Of a stretch of DNA of 64,000 nt, positions 28,081 to 41,720 are shown piece by piece. The stretch's first letter is position 1; every line of letters begins with the position of its first letter. The position numbers were made by a program, and so were the translations under genes. Source of the DNA: Apis mellifera (lineage: Eukaryota; Arthropoda; Insecta; Hymenoptera; Apidae). The notes beneath the pieces were generated by a model, which did not search any database, was not told the DNA's origin, and saw nothing but the letters and a program-made list of their open reading frames with translations. The stretch spans positions 5,079,903 through 5,143,902 of the forward strand of contig NC_037642.1 of assembly GCF_003254395.2 (NCBI RefSeq), written 5' to 3'.

Positions 28081-29339
28081 TGGAAAAGTAATTTCACCGT
28101 GGAAATCCTTTTTGATCTAATCAATAACGCAGTGTACAGTCGATTGTAAAAATATGTTATCTTGTTATAAATAATTGTAATAGAAATTTGTAGGCAATAA
28201 TGGATTTGTTTTTTTAAAGATCTTTAAAGATTCACTTCCTTTATTTCGTTAAATATAATTCTATTTATTTACAAAGTTTTTTTTTCCAAGTTTTTGATAA
28301 TTTATTGGTTAAATATATACACCTTCGTGACTGATTATATACGTAGTTGATAAATTTTAAATACACGCACAAAATAATATTATTAATAGTTTATTCTTCC
28401 ATTGTTTCCTTTTGATCCGAACTTTTGTCTCGGAGTTTCATTCAGTCTTCGATAAAGCGACTTCTATTTTCCTCGTGGAAATTATATCTCTTTCGCGTTA
28501 ATATTTCTCGTGGCGTGACTATAATTAGACAGAATAAAGAAAAGACGAAGGTACCGGTGTTATGAATTACACGTCTCGCTCGTTTGTACGTATAATGCAC
28601 AGAAATTGATACTTTACAAGAAACTCTGTGACGGGTGTCATTTATGAGACGACCGATGTACGATCGTCTCGTATTTTCTACGATACGTTTCCTGTTTCGC
28701 GTGAAATCAAGGGAAATATAAAATTCTATTTTCGAGAATGGAATTTCTTCATTTCGATTTCCTCAAAAATCGAACGTATCATATTTTTCGTTCGCGGCTT
28801 CAGAAGAAGTAAGAAGTTAATAAAGTTTTCGAATTTGCTCGGCTAAAATATTGAATCTTCGCGTGAAATTTAATGCACCCCTATGAAATTAGGATCCATT
28901 ATCCGTGATAATCGATAAAAACGAGTTAACTCATTAGCACTCTTCATGGCCAATATTCTATTAGATATTAATAATTCACTTGTCCAATGAATCATTTTAT
29001 CCTATATAATTCTATATAACTCCATTAAATATATTCGCATTTTTATCGAAAATATATTAATCCATCAATTTCGATAAAAAAATAAATTGATCTTTGAATG
29101 ACTCGTTGAATCTCATTAAGTGAATTTAGTTAGAATCAAATCAATAATCAAACTTTGTTATAAATCCTGCAAATAAATTTATTTAAAAAAAAAAACCTCG
29201 TTAGAATAAATTTTAAGAAATTTCTAATTTTTCCAAGATTAAAATGAATCTCTAAAACGCGAAATGAAAAAACAAAACGCGAGAGGAGTTAAAAAATTCT
29301 CTATGACCATCCCCTCCCTCTTTTTCGTGTTTCATCTTG

Positions 29340-29755
29340 CCATCATTCACCGTGGTTAAATCTCCTTGACCCCGTGGTTCGATAACCCAGTAGGTAGACG
29401 ACCGGGGTTAAATTCCGTTTAGCTTGCGATCGAGAATACGATGCTCCCCAGGCGGTTACATTCTCATAAGCTTCATTAATGCGAGAGTATATAGAGGGAG
29501 GGGGAGGGGTGGATCGTGTTTCTGAGGAAGACTCGCGACGAGGATTAGAAAGCTGCGCCCCTGCCACGCCGCCGATTACGCCACCCTCTCCCGATCCCTC
29601 GGGTAGCCGGCTCGTTGAAAAAGAAAGTTGGGAAAGAAAAGTTTCTTCCCTGGAACAAAATGCAAACCCTTTGATCGCGTTTCTTCGCGAAATTAATTCG
29701 TGGCGAATTAAACGAATTGAAGGAAAATTACAAGGCCTGGCTCTCCCTTGAATTT
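29340..29755. promoter_or_regulatory. GC-rich island with a TATA-like element
   Basis: TATATAG at 29488-29494 is embedded in GCGAGAGTATATAGAGGGAG and followed by a G-rich run, then a C-rich stretch near 29550-29600. This looks promoter-like on the plus strand. A 90-codon frame beyond it (29479-29751) is Pro/Glu/Ser-rich and unrecognised. Confidence 0.28.
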
Positions 29756-29858
29756 ATGCAACGTGGAGATGATTGATCCAATGTTTTAACTATGCCTATA
29801 ATTCCCGGCCTTGATTTCCCCTGCAATATCGCAGCCAACTTCGAAGATATTCTCTTAC

Positions 29859-29873
29859 ATATATATATATATC
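29859..29873. repeat. AT microsatellite
   Basis: Seven AT dinucleotides. Confidence 0.8.
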
Positions 29874-31141
29874 TTGCGTGCAATTCACTCTTGGTATTTC
29901 GGAATTAATAGGATAGTTCGTTCGAGAATATTCTTCCTTAGATTCTCGAGAATTTTGGGGAAAAAAGGATTGGTGGTATGTATAAAAATTAATTTGCATA
30001 TTGGATTCGCAAGGTGCGAAATGTCAAGGGTAAATTTTGAGAGAAATTTGGGATATGGAGGTTATATTTGGACATTTAATCGAGGGATCGGTTAACTATT
30101 TTAGCGGTTAAGGATTGGTAAGTAGATGGAATTTTATGTTTGGAAGGGGGAGATTATGTTAAGAGATAGGGTACATTTGATCATAGGGTAGTTTATGAGT
30201 TTGTGAAAGTACTCTCGAAACTTTCGTTCCTTCTGACTTGAAGGAAACCATTAGGAATGAAAGAAAAAACTTTGTAGACAGTTTTTTGTTCCGTAGGTAC
30301 ATCTAATACTGTTCGTATGAATCACCCGAGTCATTTGTCAAGACAAATTACTCTTCGATCATTTATACAAAATAATTCTACGTTAACATTCCGATTTGAA
30401 AGTCTTAGTTTATATTTGTACTTGTATTCGTTTAAAAATTGAAAAAATATCGAATAACCAAAATGAAATAAAAAAGATAATTAATTTAATAATTTCAATA
30501 ATTTCTTTAAAAAATAAATGTAATCAAATTTCCATATTAAACACTGATTGCACAGAAAAAACATGTATATGATATAACATGATCTATAAATATTATATGA
30601 ATTCGTATATAACTTTCTAGTTCATTTACATTTGGAAATTTTTCGAAATTGATTTATTGCAAATATCATCTATATAAATTAAACTTAATATAATGCAATA
30701 AAAAATAAAAAATCGATAAAAACCAATAATACCGTTTCTCATGAACATCCAAAAAAAAGATGTACATATTGCTTGCTCCTTATATATTGTTACAAATCTC
30801 CACTAAAACCAGATTAAACCGTCTTGAATAATTACGAAGAAGAAGGTTGAAAGGAACCACGAAGAATTAAAGGAGCGACGCAAAGGGTTTCATGATCGTC
30901 GATTAAACGATAAAATCAGTGTCTTCCCTCTGTGCCTCGTCTCGATGGCTGCCAGCTTGGCTTATCTGAACCGTTCAAAAGCCTCTCTTTGGCCGTCCCC
31001 TTTTTCGAGGCGCTCGAGCATTCGTGTATCCGCGAGTCTTCTTACATTCGAGGGTTGTTTACTCTGCCGCGAAGACTAGCAGCCAAAGCTATCGATTGTC
31101 GATCGTTAAATACGACACACCGGGTTTGATAAGCTGACAAC

Positions 31142-31164
31142 TCTCCTCGTCAAAGGCGAGGAGA
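31142..31164. repeat. 7-bp hairpin at the end of a GC island
   Basis: CTCCTCG and CGAGGAG flank the loop TCAAAGG. It closes the GC-rich stretch 30860-31160. A similar GC stem, CTCCTCC with GGAGGAG, occurs near 270-290. Confidence 0.45.
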
Positions 31165-33639
31165 ACGAAATTCGTTCAGGAGGGTATATTATGATGTTAT
31201 TATGAAAGAAAATGCGAGATGATATAACATGTTGAAAGAGGTTAGATGAATTCTCTCGAGTAGTCGAATAATAATTATTATTTTTGTAATATTAATCGTA
31301 ATAGATTCATTGGTTCCTTTGATGACGTGAATGTCAATGTTGTAATTTAGAATGAATTTATATTATGTCGGAGAGAATATTTGCAAATGCAAATTAATCA
31401 ATGAATTACCATTCAGAATGACAAAGTATATATTTCTTTTATTATATGTAACTATTATGTAAATTCGTATCTGCAATAATCTGTATATATCACGTGAAGA
31501 TTTTACACCAATAAATACGTATTAACGTGAAATAACCAAAAACGTGTGATTATATTTTATTATTTTAAGCTTTAATTATTACCAGCCGTAATTTAGATTA
31601 ATCTTGTTAAATTTTCGTTATAAATAATCTCATTCATCATTTTCTCTCTCTACAAATTTCTAATTGTAACAGCTAATTCAGTTTTCACGTTTTTATCTCT
31701 ATTTTAAACCAACTTTCTCGGATGATTTATGAAGGTTCATCTACCTTCTACATCTAATCTAATGAATCTTACAAAAAAAAACTTAACCAATTACACAATA
31801 TCCATCGCATCCTTTATTACAACTCATTTGAAACAAATTCACTTAGAAGAAAAATACGAGATTATGCATCGAAGGGAAATATTTTTAGAATATTCTCAAT
31901 TCATTCTCTCACAAATCAACTCGTTTCCTTCGGTCCTTATCAAAAAAATAATAAAATTTCTTTAATGTCAAAACTTAGATTAAAAAATTATTTATCTCCT
32001 CGAACACGTAGAACTCAACTTAAAAGTTCAACTTCTTAAAATTCCCTCCGATTTGGATCTCCTCGAATGCAGGGCGCAATATTAGATCGGTGTTTAAAAG
32101 TTGCTGTTTCCGGGAACACCTCGACAACCTTGGCTCGCGTATCACGTACAACTGTGACCCAATTTATAAACTTTTTATGCCAACATCCGTTTCATACGCT
32201 GGATAACTATCCTTCTTTCTTTCTTCGCCTTTTTTTTTAAAAAAGTTTCGTTGTCATCCACTTGTAGAAGAAGCAAGCGTTAAATATTTTTTATTATCGA
32301 TAGAATAATAAACGAAAATAAGCGAATAACCCCCGCCTTGAAATCGTTCCATGTCCTCGTAATGTAGCCTAACTTTCGGATCGGAAATTGTACCAAGTTA
32401 AGGGCGCAAAGCGAACCGACGTGAACTTTCCGTCGTTTTGCTCGAGTTACCCCCAGTGTCTCAGCTTTCCATCAACCAACTTCCGCCGAATTCTCACCCT
32501 TGTTCCTTTCACAATGGTTCCTTTGACCGATTCCACGACGATGATTGTCCTTTCAGTTACTTTAAAACCGGTGAGAAATTCAAATTTCTTTTCTACTCTG
32601 TGCAAATGTGGAAGACGTGAACGAGGTGAATTCAGAGAAGAGAATTGATATTAAAATTTATTAATAGGAAGAAAAATTTGGACGATAATTATTTTAATAA
32701 AATGGTGAAGGGAATATTCGAGTATACGATGAAATTAATTGTTGTTCATATTTTTAATACGAAACAGATTATTATATATAATTATTGTATTGAATTTTTA
32801 AACTCAAGATTTGCATTCGATCATTTAATCCATAGAATTTGTTCAGTAGAAATTTTGAACGTAGACACGAATAAAATTTCCATTTTATTTCTCTCGAAAT
32901 CTTCAGAGAAGATCTTCTTTTTTGTTGTTCGTTGTATTCTCTCCGATTCTTGTTCATTCGTGAGACACGAAATCGTGCGCGTAGGTAAAACTAAATCGTC
33001 TCTGGAAATTTTCATGCTCTAAATGTTAAGTCCAGGATAAGAATCGAACGATGGTTGCAACCATTCGTCTTACAGATTTCTCGAAAGTCGATCGTGGATA
33101 AAGAAGGTTAACGTGTCCCTTTTGTAAGGAAAAACACAAGAGGGAAAGGGGCGAGTTTGTACACGGTTTGTGTGTACATTGAAACTCTCTATACGAGGTT
33201 TCCACGATTTCCACGATTGAAAATCCTCCGCCACTACAGAGGAAACGATTTTCCTCTGTTTCCTTACAGTCCAATTTGTAAGACGTACAATTTACCAGGG
33301 TTTTACTCATCCTTTTAACTTTCTTAATATCCCTCCTGTCAGATTTCTCTTTACAAACACGAGAACATTAAAAGAGAACACAAAAGATTTCCATTTACGT
33401 TTTAATTTATTCGCCATCCCTTTAATATCTCGTAATAATATTACTAAATAATTCTTCGTTCGAGAAACATAAAACGTATAAAAATTTTCATCTTTCCATT
33501 ACGATTCTCAAAATTCACCACCACCGCAGATGAAATTAATTAGAATGGACAATTTAATTACAAATTTTCTCTTTTCCATATATAAATATATATTATCACG
33601 CACAAAATAAGATGAAATCGAGAAAAGAGGGAAGAAAAG

Positions 33640-34100
33640 AATTTCTTCCAGCGATGGTTGAACGTTATCACGACAACTGAGCCACTGAGTCGAGTTTCGT
33701 TGCACAAAAGTAGTTATCCGCGCTACTATAACGTCTCGTCGTTCCACGACTGATAAGGTGGATACTGGCCGTTCAGGACGGGCCAACCCTATTACTTCCT
33801 TCCGAGAAGTCGGTCATTGAATGCAGTTTTCCCTATTCAAAGCCTCCCGTGGGCGGTACAATATCTTATCGAATGAAGCGTGTGCTTGCTGCTGCACGCC
33901 CGGAACAATTGCAACTGCACGTGCAATTTCTCTCCCCTCTCCCCGCTCGTCGACTGTTCACGGCACGTGTCCGTCCTCCTCTCAACACGCAAGCTTGGAC
34001 GACACGCGTGGAATTGCTTGGAGGAGGAAAATTGACATCACCCTCACGATCCCTTTGCCCATCGTCCTCCATCGTAAATTACATTCATTGAAATGAATGT
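33640..34100. other. GC-rich island, no gene recognised
   Basis: Rich in CACGTG-like and GTGCACG-like words, with overlapping frames on both strands (33821-34096, 33849-34091, and the minus strand). No domain. Followed by a poly(T) tract near 34160-34190. Possible enhancer or untranslated exon. Confidence 0.28.
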
Positions 34101-36999
34101 TTGGTCGAGTGATAGGACGTGTTGCTTGGTGACGTAACGAACACGTGGAAAAGTGCTTTCTTTTTTCTTTTTTCTTTTTTTTTTTTTTTTAGAAGACTCT
34201 TAACGAGGAGCTGATGGTCATTTCTTTGTGTATTATCTCTTTTATGGGTTGTGTTTAATTTGTAAATTATAGCACGTGGAAATATGGTTTTGTCGTTTTT
34301 GCTTGCTTCTTGGGAAAGTGTATCATTTTTTAATTTGTAAAGCGTGTGGATTATTTATACGTTTCTTCTTTTTTTTTTTTTAGAAAAACGAGAAGTTATA
34401 GATTACATTTAATTTTATAAAATTTTGAACAACACGTAAAAGGATGTGTATTTTTTCTTTCAAAAAGATTTAGAAAATTAATCTTATTATATAATTTTAA
34501 TATTTTGTAAAGATAAAATTAGTGCAATTTTCATGGTATTTCAATCGAATTCGACGAAAATGTTTTATTTATATAAATGAATTTTTGCTGAGAAAATGTT
34601 GGGCTCGATTCCAGCCTTCGTTTATTAATGAACTTGTCCAACTTTATCGTGTGTGGAATTCATCGTTCTTACACTGGAACACGTTTCGAACATGTTTTCA
34701 CTTGGTTGGAGTAAAGTAAATATTATCAATACCGTTGAAGAATAGAACTCAATTCTATATCGGTACATTTTAACGGGTGAAAAATGATACGAATGAAATG
34801 TAGATGTAATTTAATAATGCACGTGAAACGTGTATTATTAGAATGATAATTCACGATAGTAATAAAGCGATATATATATATTTCATAAAATGCAATAGTG
34901 CATTTATCGTTAATTTAATTTTATTTGAATATTTCCAATAGATAGAATTTGTCATTTGTACTCCAAAATAATTAATTCGAGATAATAAAAAGATAAATTC
35001 CAATCATGAATAAAAATTATAATATTAATAAATGTCAATTGTTTGAACAGTGAAAATATCCCTAGACTTCCCTAAAATTAATCAAATATATTTATCTCGC
35101 TCTTCAATGGACACCCTTATAAAAAAAAAATAATATTTAATGTAATAAATTTTATCGGTCAACAAATCTAAAGAAATACGCGTATCATCTCTATATAAAA
35201 ATTTCTAATTTCTAAAGCTGCAGAATAACATGTATAAAACAAGTCACGATATACGCGGTATTTTTTTAAAAATGCACTTTCGTTGTAAAGATAAGTGGCA
35301 GATGGCGCGACACAAGACAGAGGCGGATAAAATTCAATGTTACGAGCCGGAGGCGGCGGCAGGCGCCGACATGCATGCACATAATCGCAAGAGCCAACCT
35401 TCGGTCTAGATTAACGATTCACTATGCACATTTTCACACACAGGGAAATTTCTAAGCCAAGTTTCTTCCCGAGATGCTTAATCCCCGATAAATTCGACTC
35501 ATTCATTCCGAATCGCTTTTACTCAATTCCATCGAATCAGATTTTCGACGATTTAACATTCGAAGAACAGTCCAAGTTCCATCAACAGTGATTAAGATCT
35601 GATAAATTTGAATTCTGAGCTGCTTTCTCTCCTTGCAACTCAAGAGTGAACCTTAGTTTCGCCCCACCCTGGGAAACTTTAAACGATAATGCGTTGCGCT
35701 AAGTACTTTGTGAAAGATTAAATTCGTCATGGATTAAAGTTGATACTTGAAAGCTTTTGAAGGAGAACGAAATCAAAGGTGTAATTCATTTTTCCGTTTC
35801 CATTCATCTAATTTTAACTCGTTTAATTCTGTTGCTTTATGATGCTTCTTTTTTCTTTCTTTCTTTCTTCCTCTTTTGGAGATAATTGTAACCGTTGCAT
35901 ACCGGATATATTTTTCTTTGTATTTCTTGATGATGCAATATCGAAAATTACGTATATATGATTCGATAATGCGAAAGGCACGATATGACAATATAATAAT
36001 CTGCATAATAATCACCAATTCGTAGAATTGAAATTCTAATAGAGTTCGAGTCAAACTTCGTTACGAATTCAACTTCCCTTTATCGAACCAGAATTACAAG
36101 TAATCCGTGCTTCGAGCCGTGAGTCGACGTTACAAAGCGGTTTAAAATTAACGCGGAATGTAAAGGAAATTTTAAACACAAATATCGTTAATAATTCCGT
36201 CTAAGAAATAATTATAAGAATGCAAACATTATTAAAAGATCAGATTACTAGAATAAGATTATATATATATATCTTTTTAGTGATAAAACAGCACTGGGAA
36301 ATTGAAAGAAATATTACGAAAATTTTTAATTAGAGTAAAATACGAAATCTACGAAATAAATCTACCGATTCGAACGTATTCTCGACCCTAAATTTATCGC
36401 ACAATAAAACGCGCGTATGAATAATAACTAACGAACGCGCACAAAGGAAAAGACGAATCGCCATGGTGACGTAATTTCGAAGGGGGATTTTCTAGAGGGA
36501 CCTAGACCGAAGGGGGAGGATTTGATTGAATATTTTAACCGCCCTCCTCGGAATCGTTTAATTAGTAAACACGGTGGAGGGGAAGAGAAAAAGAAGGGAA
36601 TGGCAGGATATGGGATCGATATCGAAATGAATCGAATACGTCGGATACTTCATCGGTTGAAATTATCCAAAGGGAAGAAAGAGAGAAAAGAAAAAAAAAT
36701 TTAATAGCGAGCAATAAACAAAAGTATATATATTTTAAAACGAGAGATTTCTCGCGGAATATCCTTTAAGATTGGATCTTTCTGGATTCGATACCAAGTC
36801 CAATATGCATTTGTCAGGCAGACGCCGATAAAATTGCATAGAAGTCACCAATTTACAGAGGGAATGTCGATGGGATTATTGGATTCTATTTCGTCGAACG
36901 TTATACGTTACCGTGGGAGAAACGTGGTTTCCACACGGTGAAATTTCTTTCTATTCCGCGAAAGAATTCGTCGTTCCGTATGAAGGCAACTTAAACTTA

Positions 37000-37007
<8 letters not shown>

Positions 37008-37030
<23 letters not shown>
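37008..37030. repeat. TA microsatellite
   Basis: Uninterrupted TA dinucleotides after an A run. They create Tyr/Ile runs in spurious frames. Confidence 0.9.
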
Positions 37031-37377
37031 CAAGAGAAAGGAGAATGAAAAGGAACGGCGAGAGAAAATCGAGTGGAAAATGAGAATTTCGCGAACGTTG
37101 AGGTGCAACGTTGGACATTCGACGTTTCTGTTGGATCATCGAGAAACTTGAAGTCGAGTTTAAAAGGAGATGAGAATATTTTCTGTGTCTCTGATCACCC
37201 AATTACCAACAAGACTGCTTCGACCTCGGAAACTTTCCAACTTCGTGCATTCGTGTTCTATTTAATTAATCCGTGCGTATCCTCGTCTCGGATTAGATAA
37301 TAACAGCGGCGGAAAGTTGGACGGAGAGTTTCATCGAAGTGTTCGTCCTTCTTCCTGCTCTTCCTGATTTCACATTG

Positions 37378-37407
37378 TCGTCTTCTTCTTCTTCTTCTTC
37401 TTCTTCT
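37378..37407. repeat. CTT microsatellite
   Basis: About nine CTT triplets followed by poly(T). They yield a spurious polyArg frame on the minus strand. Confidence 0.9.
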
Positions 37408-38139
37408 CCTTTTTTTTTTGCAAGCAAGCACGCGAGAGTTATAAACGATCGAATTTTCCTCGATCGATTTGAATAACAATTAGGACGAATTGATTGGAAT
37501 TCTTCTCTCCGAGTTTCTTCCGGTAATTGGCTCGATCGATATAGTTTCTTTCTTCTCTGTCAACCGTACCGGTAATTAGATGAGCGTGTATCGATAAGGC
37601 AACTTCCGCTGATTTCATTATCCGTGTCGTTACACAAACGCATCGCGATTATAGCAAACTAACCACGCTTGGTTAACTCCCGCGTAATTGCGCGAAACGC
37701 TCCTATGTAATTGTACATCGCAACATAATTGATAATGTTGTATGAATCGTCGCGTTGAATTTGAAGATACCGTAATAGTATGCGCCGATATACAAAGATT
37801 TATGGAATTTTGAATTTGCCCGAATGTAGCATTAATGAATGTTAATGGTACGCGACGATATTACCCGAATAATGCATCGCAACACGTATTGTACAATATT
37901 CGAAACGGTCGAAATTATCTTTGTAAATATACGTATTTCTCGTATATATCGCAAAAATCTGTTACGAATATTAAAAAAAAAGGAACATCGCGTAAATTTA
38001 TTCCTACAATCTATAGATATATATTTCGTGTCATAAAAAATTCGAGAAGAACCTTACATCTTGTTACCTTCGCTTCCAACACTATCTATTTAATCTATCC
38101 AATAATCACTTTCGATTACCTTCTTCCTGTCTCTCTTCA

Positions 38140-38860
38140 CCATACCATGCCCCTCCTCGTTATAAATCGAGTATCCCATTCAAATTTCTCGACGACAACA
38201 CTCCAATCCTCATTTCTCGGAAAACTTTTTACTTTACGGAGACGCAAATCGTCTTATCAATGGCGCGAAAGAAAGAGGAAAACAAAGAAAAAGCGAAGCG
38301 AACGTGTCCAAAATAAATTCCTCTCATTGACTCACCGTCTCTTCTCACCCGAAGGACGAATGCAAGAAGGACGTTCACGGTTCGTTCCAAAGTTCAAGGA
38401 ACGAATGCACGCTTCGACGTCGTCGACGCCACCGAGAAGAAACCTCCTCTTCTTCACTTCACAACCCTTCCTCTTTCACCCTTTCTCGCAACCGATCTTG
38501 CTTACCTCCCGAAAAGAGTATTCACACACGCGCACAGGGCCGAGCCTATTTCCGGTTTCGGGGAAACGAAACGGAACGCGTATGTACGATGAGGTGCGTC
38601 GCGACGCCGCGTGCCGACTGAAGCCGTCGTTTTCCCTTCTGGATCCACGGTATCACGGGGCGGAGGGGGTCGGGTGCGTCTGTCGGTCCCCACCCCGTCG
38701 CCCTTCCCCTACCCCCGTCCCAACAGTCTACCCCTACTGGCGCGAACTCGGAGCCACGTGGTGCGCAATCGTCGACCGGTCGACGCTCGCACCACTTTCC
38801 AAGGGTGAGAATACATTTCAGCGTGGAATTGTTGTCGAGGATATTTTTTTGCGGATGCCT
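38140..38860 (+). promoter_or_regulatory. GC- and CpG-rich island, candidate promoter or 5' exon
   Basis: The most GC-rich block of the window outside the exons, with C-rich runs near 38680-38720, an E-box, a palindrome and a GTGAGA donor-like site. It lies inside the longest open frame of the window (37835-38863, 342 codons). That frame has an AT-rich half with ordinary intergenic composition and a basic low-complexity half matching no family I know, and frames on the other strand are also open here. Elevated GC explains the openness. Confidence 0.35.
38771..38784. promoter_or_regulatory. 14-bp palindrome next to an E-box in a GC island
   Basis: GTCGACCGGTCGAC is perfectly self-complementary. 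An E-box CACGTG sits 11 bases before it at 38755-38760, and a splice-donor-like AAGG/GTGAGA follows at 38801-38810. Together they suggest a promoter or first-exon region, direction plus, but no coding exon is attached. Confidence 0.35.
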
Positions 38861-38866
38861 TGAGAG

Positions 38867-38898
<32 letters not shown>
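38867..38898. repeat. TTG microsatellite
   Basis: About ten TTG triplets just after the 38.1 to 38.86 kb GC island. The minus strand reads as polyGln, but its frame has no other protein-like features. Confidence 0.9.
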
Positions 38899-40283
38899 CG
38901 TTTTCTCCTTTTGGAGCGAGTTTCTCTATTAACCAGAGGGGGAGAGAAATGGAAGGAGAAATAATTGAGAGTTTTATTCTTAGGCGAATTCCTATTCTGA
39001 AAGCAAAGATTCTGATTATTGTTTCGAGAATATTTCTCAAATTTAGAAGGAACTTTCGTGCACTTTCGTGTTTTCGAAAGAGAATAGAGCGTTCGTTTCG
39101 AGAGAAAGTTTCGTAAGTTTCGAAAGTTGTTGGAAGTTATTCTTTTTTTTTTTTTCGCTAGTTTGTCGAAAGTGAAAGTTATTATCGAACAGTCGATCTC
39201 ATCTTGTTTTAGTTGTAGTGTGAATTTTTAGAGTTTTAACTTGGGATGTATTTGCACCCTGAAGATTTTAATCTTGAGAATTGGTATGGCAAAGGCACGG
39301 ATTTGAGAAGATATTTTTCTAAACGAAATGTTAACGCGAATGTCAAAGAATAACTTTCGCGTTAAACACAGTGAAAAATAATTCTCTCAAATGGATGGTG
39401 TAATCCAAGAAGATACGAATTATTATAACGTAATTCAATATTTTGATTAAAGATTTAAATAATTTAAATTTTCCATATATGGTCATTGAGAATGATTTTT
39501 ATTTTCAATATCCATTAGCGAATAATTCTTGAATATTTTATTCTCGGTTTTATTTTTTTTTTCCCCTCTTTGTCTCTGAACTGTTTACGCAGGGAATTTT
39601 GATTTTGATCGCGTTTGTTGTTGTCAGTTGTTAGTGGTTGAGAGATTGGGGGTCCAGGATGAGTGATGAAAATGAATGGAGCATGGAGTGAGTTGTTAGG
39701 TGTGAATACTGGAATGTATAGCATTTGTGGTGGATGTAGGTGTACAAGGGGGAGAATTGTTCGGGATGAATAGAGAGATCAGGGTGAAAATTTAATGGGA
39801 TGGGCTTGGATTATTTCCAGGCAGATAGTTTGGGATAAAGAGTGAAAGTGATTTTTATATTAGTGCGATGAATTGTTTGTTTGACTAATAAAATGACAAA
39901 CAATTTCATAAGAGGTATAATATTTAAAAGAAAAGTCAAGAGATAGAAGATAGATAGAAATTTAGAATATTTAGATATCAAAAGATTGGTTTTGGAAGTA
40001 AAAATACAAGAAATATTTTCATGTTTTTATAATCAAATTTAAATGTGAAATATATGATTGTTTATCTTGTATATACATTATTATTCAAATAAAATAATTT
40101 AAGATAAGGAAGAATATAGTAAATAAAAGATAAAATACAAAGTTTATTTTGTAATTGTATTATAAAAGATTATTTCGATATTGTGCAATTCTGATATCAT
40201 GTATGTTTTAAGGAACAAATTATTTTATATATATATGATATCAATGATAAGTAGATAGAGAATGTTTATTTATTGAAAATACT

Positions 40284-40318
40284 GAAAATGTACAAAACAT
40301 ATATGAAAATGTACAAAA
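40284..40318. repeat. Tandem GAAAATGTACAAAA
   Basis: Two exact 14-base copies 21 bp apart (40284-40297 and 40305-40318). Confidence 0.75.
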
Positions 40319-41034
40319 TGCACATAATATTTTGTTATTTTATTTATATTTTAAAATATGAATTTGCAAAAATACTTATATCTAAATATTGATATTTTTA
40401 ATAAATACTTTTGCACTATTTATTTGAAATATTTTTGTTTGTTTTATTTAATACAACAAAAATTTTAAAAATATAACTTCTATTGCTTTTACAAATTCAT
40501 ATAACGCAATTAATAAATGGTGAATTTAGTACAACATTTAATGTAGAATTATTAATGTAGAATTATATTTGATAACAATTGGCGATGCAATTCCCCTTCT
40601 TACTCTAAACTTGCCAGGGTCATCTTGCACAATTGAACTGAATATTGTCGGTGTAACTTCGTAAATCATAAGTTTAAACTTATCATTGTTGATAAATTCT
40701 CTCTTCTCTACCAACTATCATATAATAATACAGTAACTAAGTTCTATAAATTGGTTCCACAAATCCGTACCTTTTCAATTCGTTGTACCATCAATCTTAC
40801 CAAACGTTAACCAATTTATACAGATTCCAATGCATCTATTTTCAACATCTTAATTCGAACGTCGATCGATAAATCGAAGAGGAAGATAAAATTAAAAAAA
40901 AAAAAAAAAAGAAGAAAAAATCCACGCTCGAAAAAACCGAACGAAAATACACGTACTATCTTTGACATCCTCCGTCCATATTATCCATAATATCGATCGT
41001 ATCGTTCGAAAAGTCGAACAAAGAAAAACCAGAA

Positions 41035-41053
41035 AGAGAGAGAGAGAGAGAGG
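41035..41053. repeat. AG microsatellite
   Basis: Nine AG dinucleotides ahead of a GC-rich island. Confidence 0.85.
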
Positions 41054-41099
41054 AGAAAAAGAGACATCCTTCAAAGGAACGAAATCAGAATACATAAGC

Positions 41100-41720
41100 C
41101 ACCCTTGAACGACGCCAAGCGTGTCATTTGGCGCGACGTCAGCCGCTTTTTACCAAACCACGAAACACCGTTCTCGACTTTCCCTGCGGAGGGGTAGGTT
41201 GAAAAGCCGCGGCTTCGTCGCATTGTGCGCCGTCGAAGCGGGAAACATTGCGCCCTACGTGCAAACCGGCCATCGATCGGTGTGCACCGCGCGTGCAATG
41301 AGGAGGATGCCACGTAACCGCGATACCATCGAACGAACGAAGACAAAGAATGGGAAGGCGGCACGGGTGGAGGGTAAAGGACAGGAGGAGGAGAAGGAAG
41401 AGGGTACCGGTCGTAAATTTTCGGGGTTCACGGGCCGGTGAAGGTCAAGTACTTGGTCACGGTTGCACATCGGGATTGGATGAGAGTCACTGGACCCGAT
41501 GTGCTCCAGGAAATCCTCCAGCGCCGCTTTTCGCGTGTAGGCAATTTCGTGAGTGCTTCGACCAGCTTATCTATGGCACGGTGGCGGTCGAATTCGCGGA
41601 GAAAATATCGCGCGATCCACTTGCAATTGTGGAAGATTGCTGTGGAGATGGAAAAAGGAATGCGAGCTCCTTTCCCGCGTTTTATGGGATTTTGAGATAG
41701 GAGTTGGAAACAGGGGGTGG
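41100..41720. other. GC-rich island, overlapping open frames
   Basis: Frames of 66 to 116 codons in all three plus frames and two minus frames, with a purine-rich GGAGGAGGAGAAGG run near 41385-41405. No splice or domain pattern favours one frame. Preceded by an AG microsatellite. Confidence 0.28.

Noticed and set aside
33010..33110. tRNA-like TTCGATTC segment on the minus strand
   Set aside because: No A-box, no acceptor-stem pairing and no clover-leaf could be formed by eye.
37258..37479. Minus-strand polyArg frame
   Set aside because: Produced by the CTT microsatellite. No splice sites or H15 motif nearby, unlike the real Arg tract at 44.4 kb.
38546..39040. Minus-strand 164-codon frame with a polyGln run
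   Set aside because: The Gln run is only the TTG microsatellite read in reverse. The rest mirrors the GC island, has no domain, and competes with open frames on the other strand.
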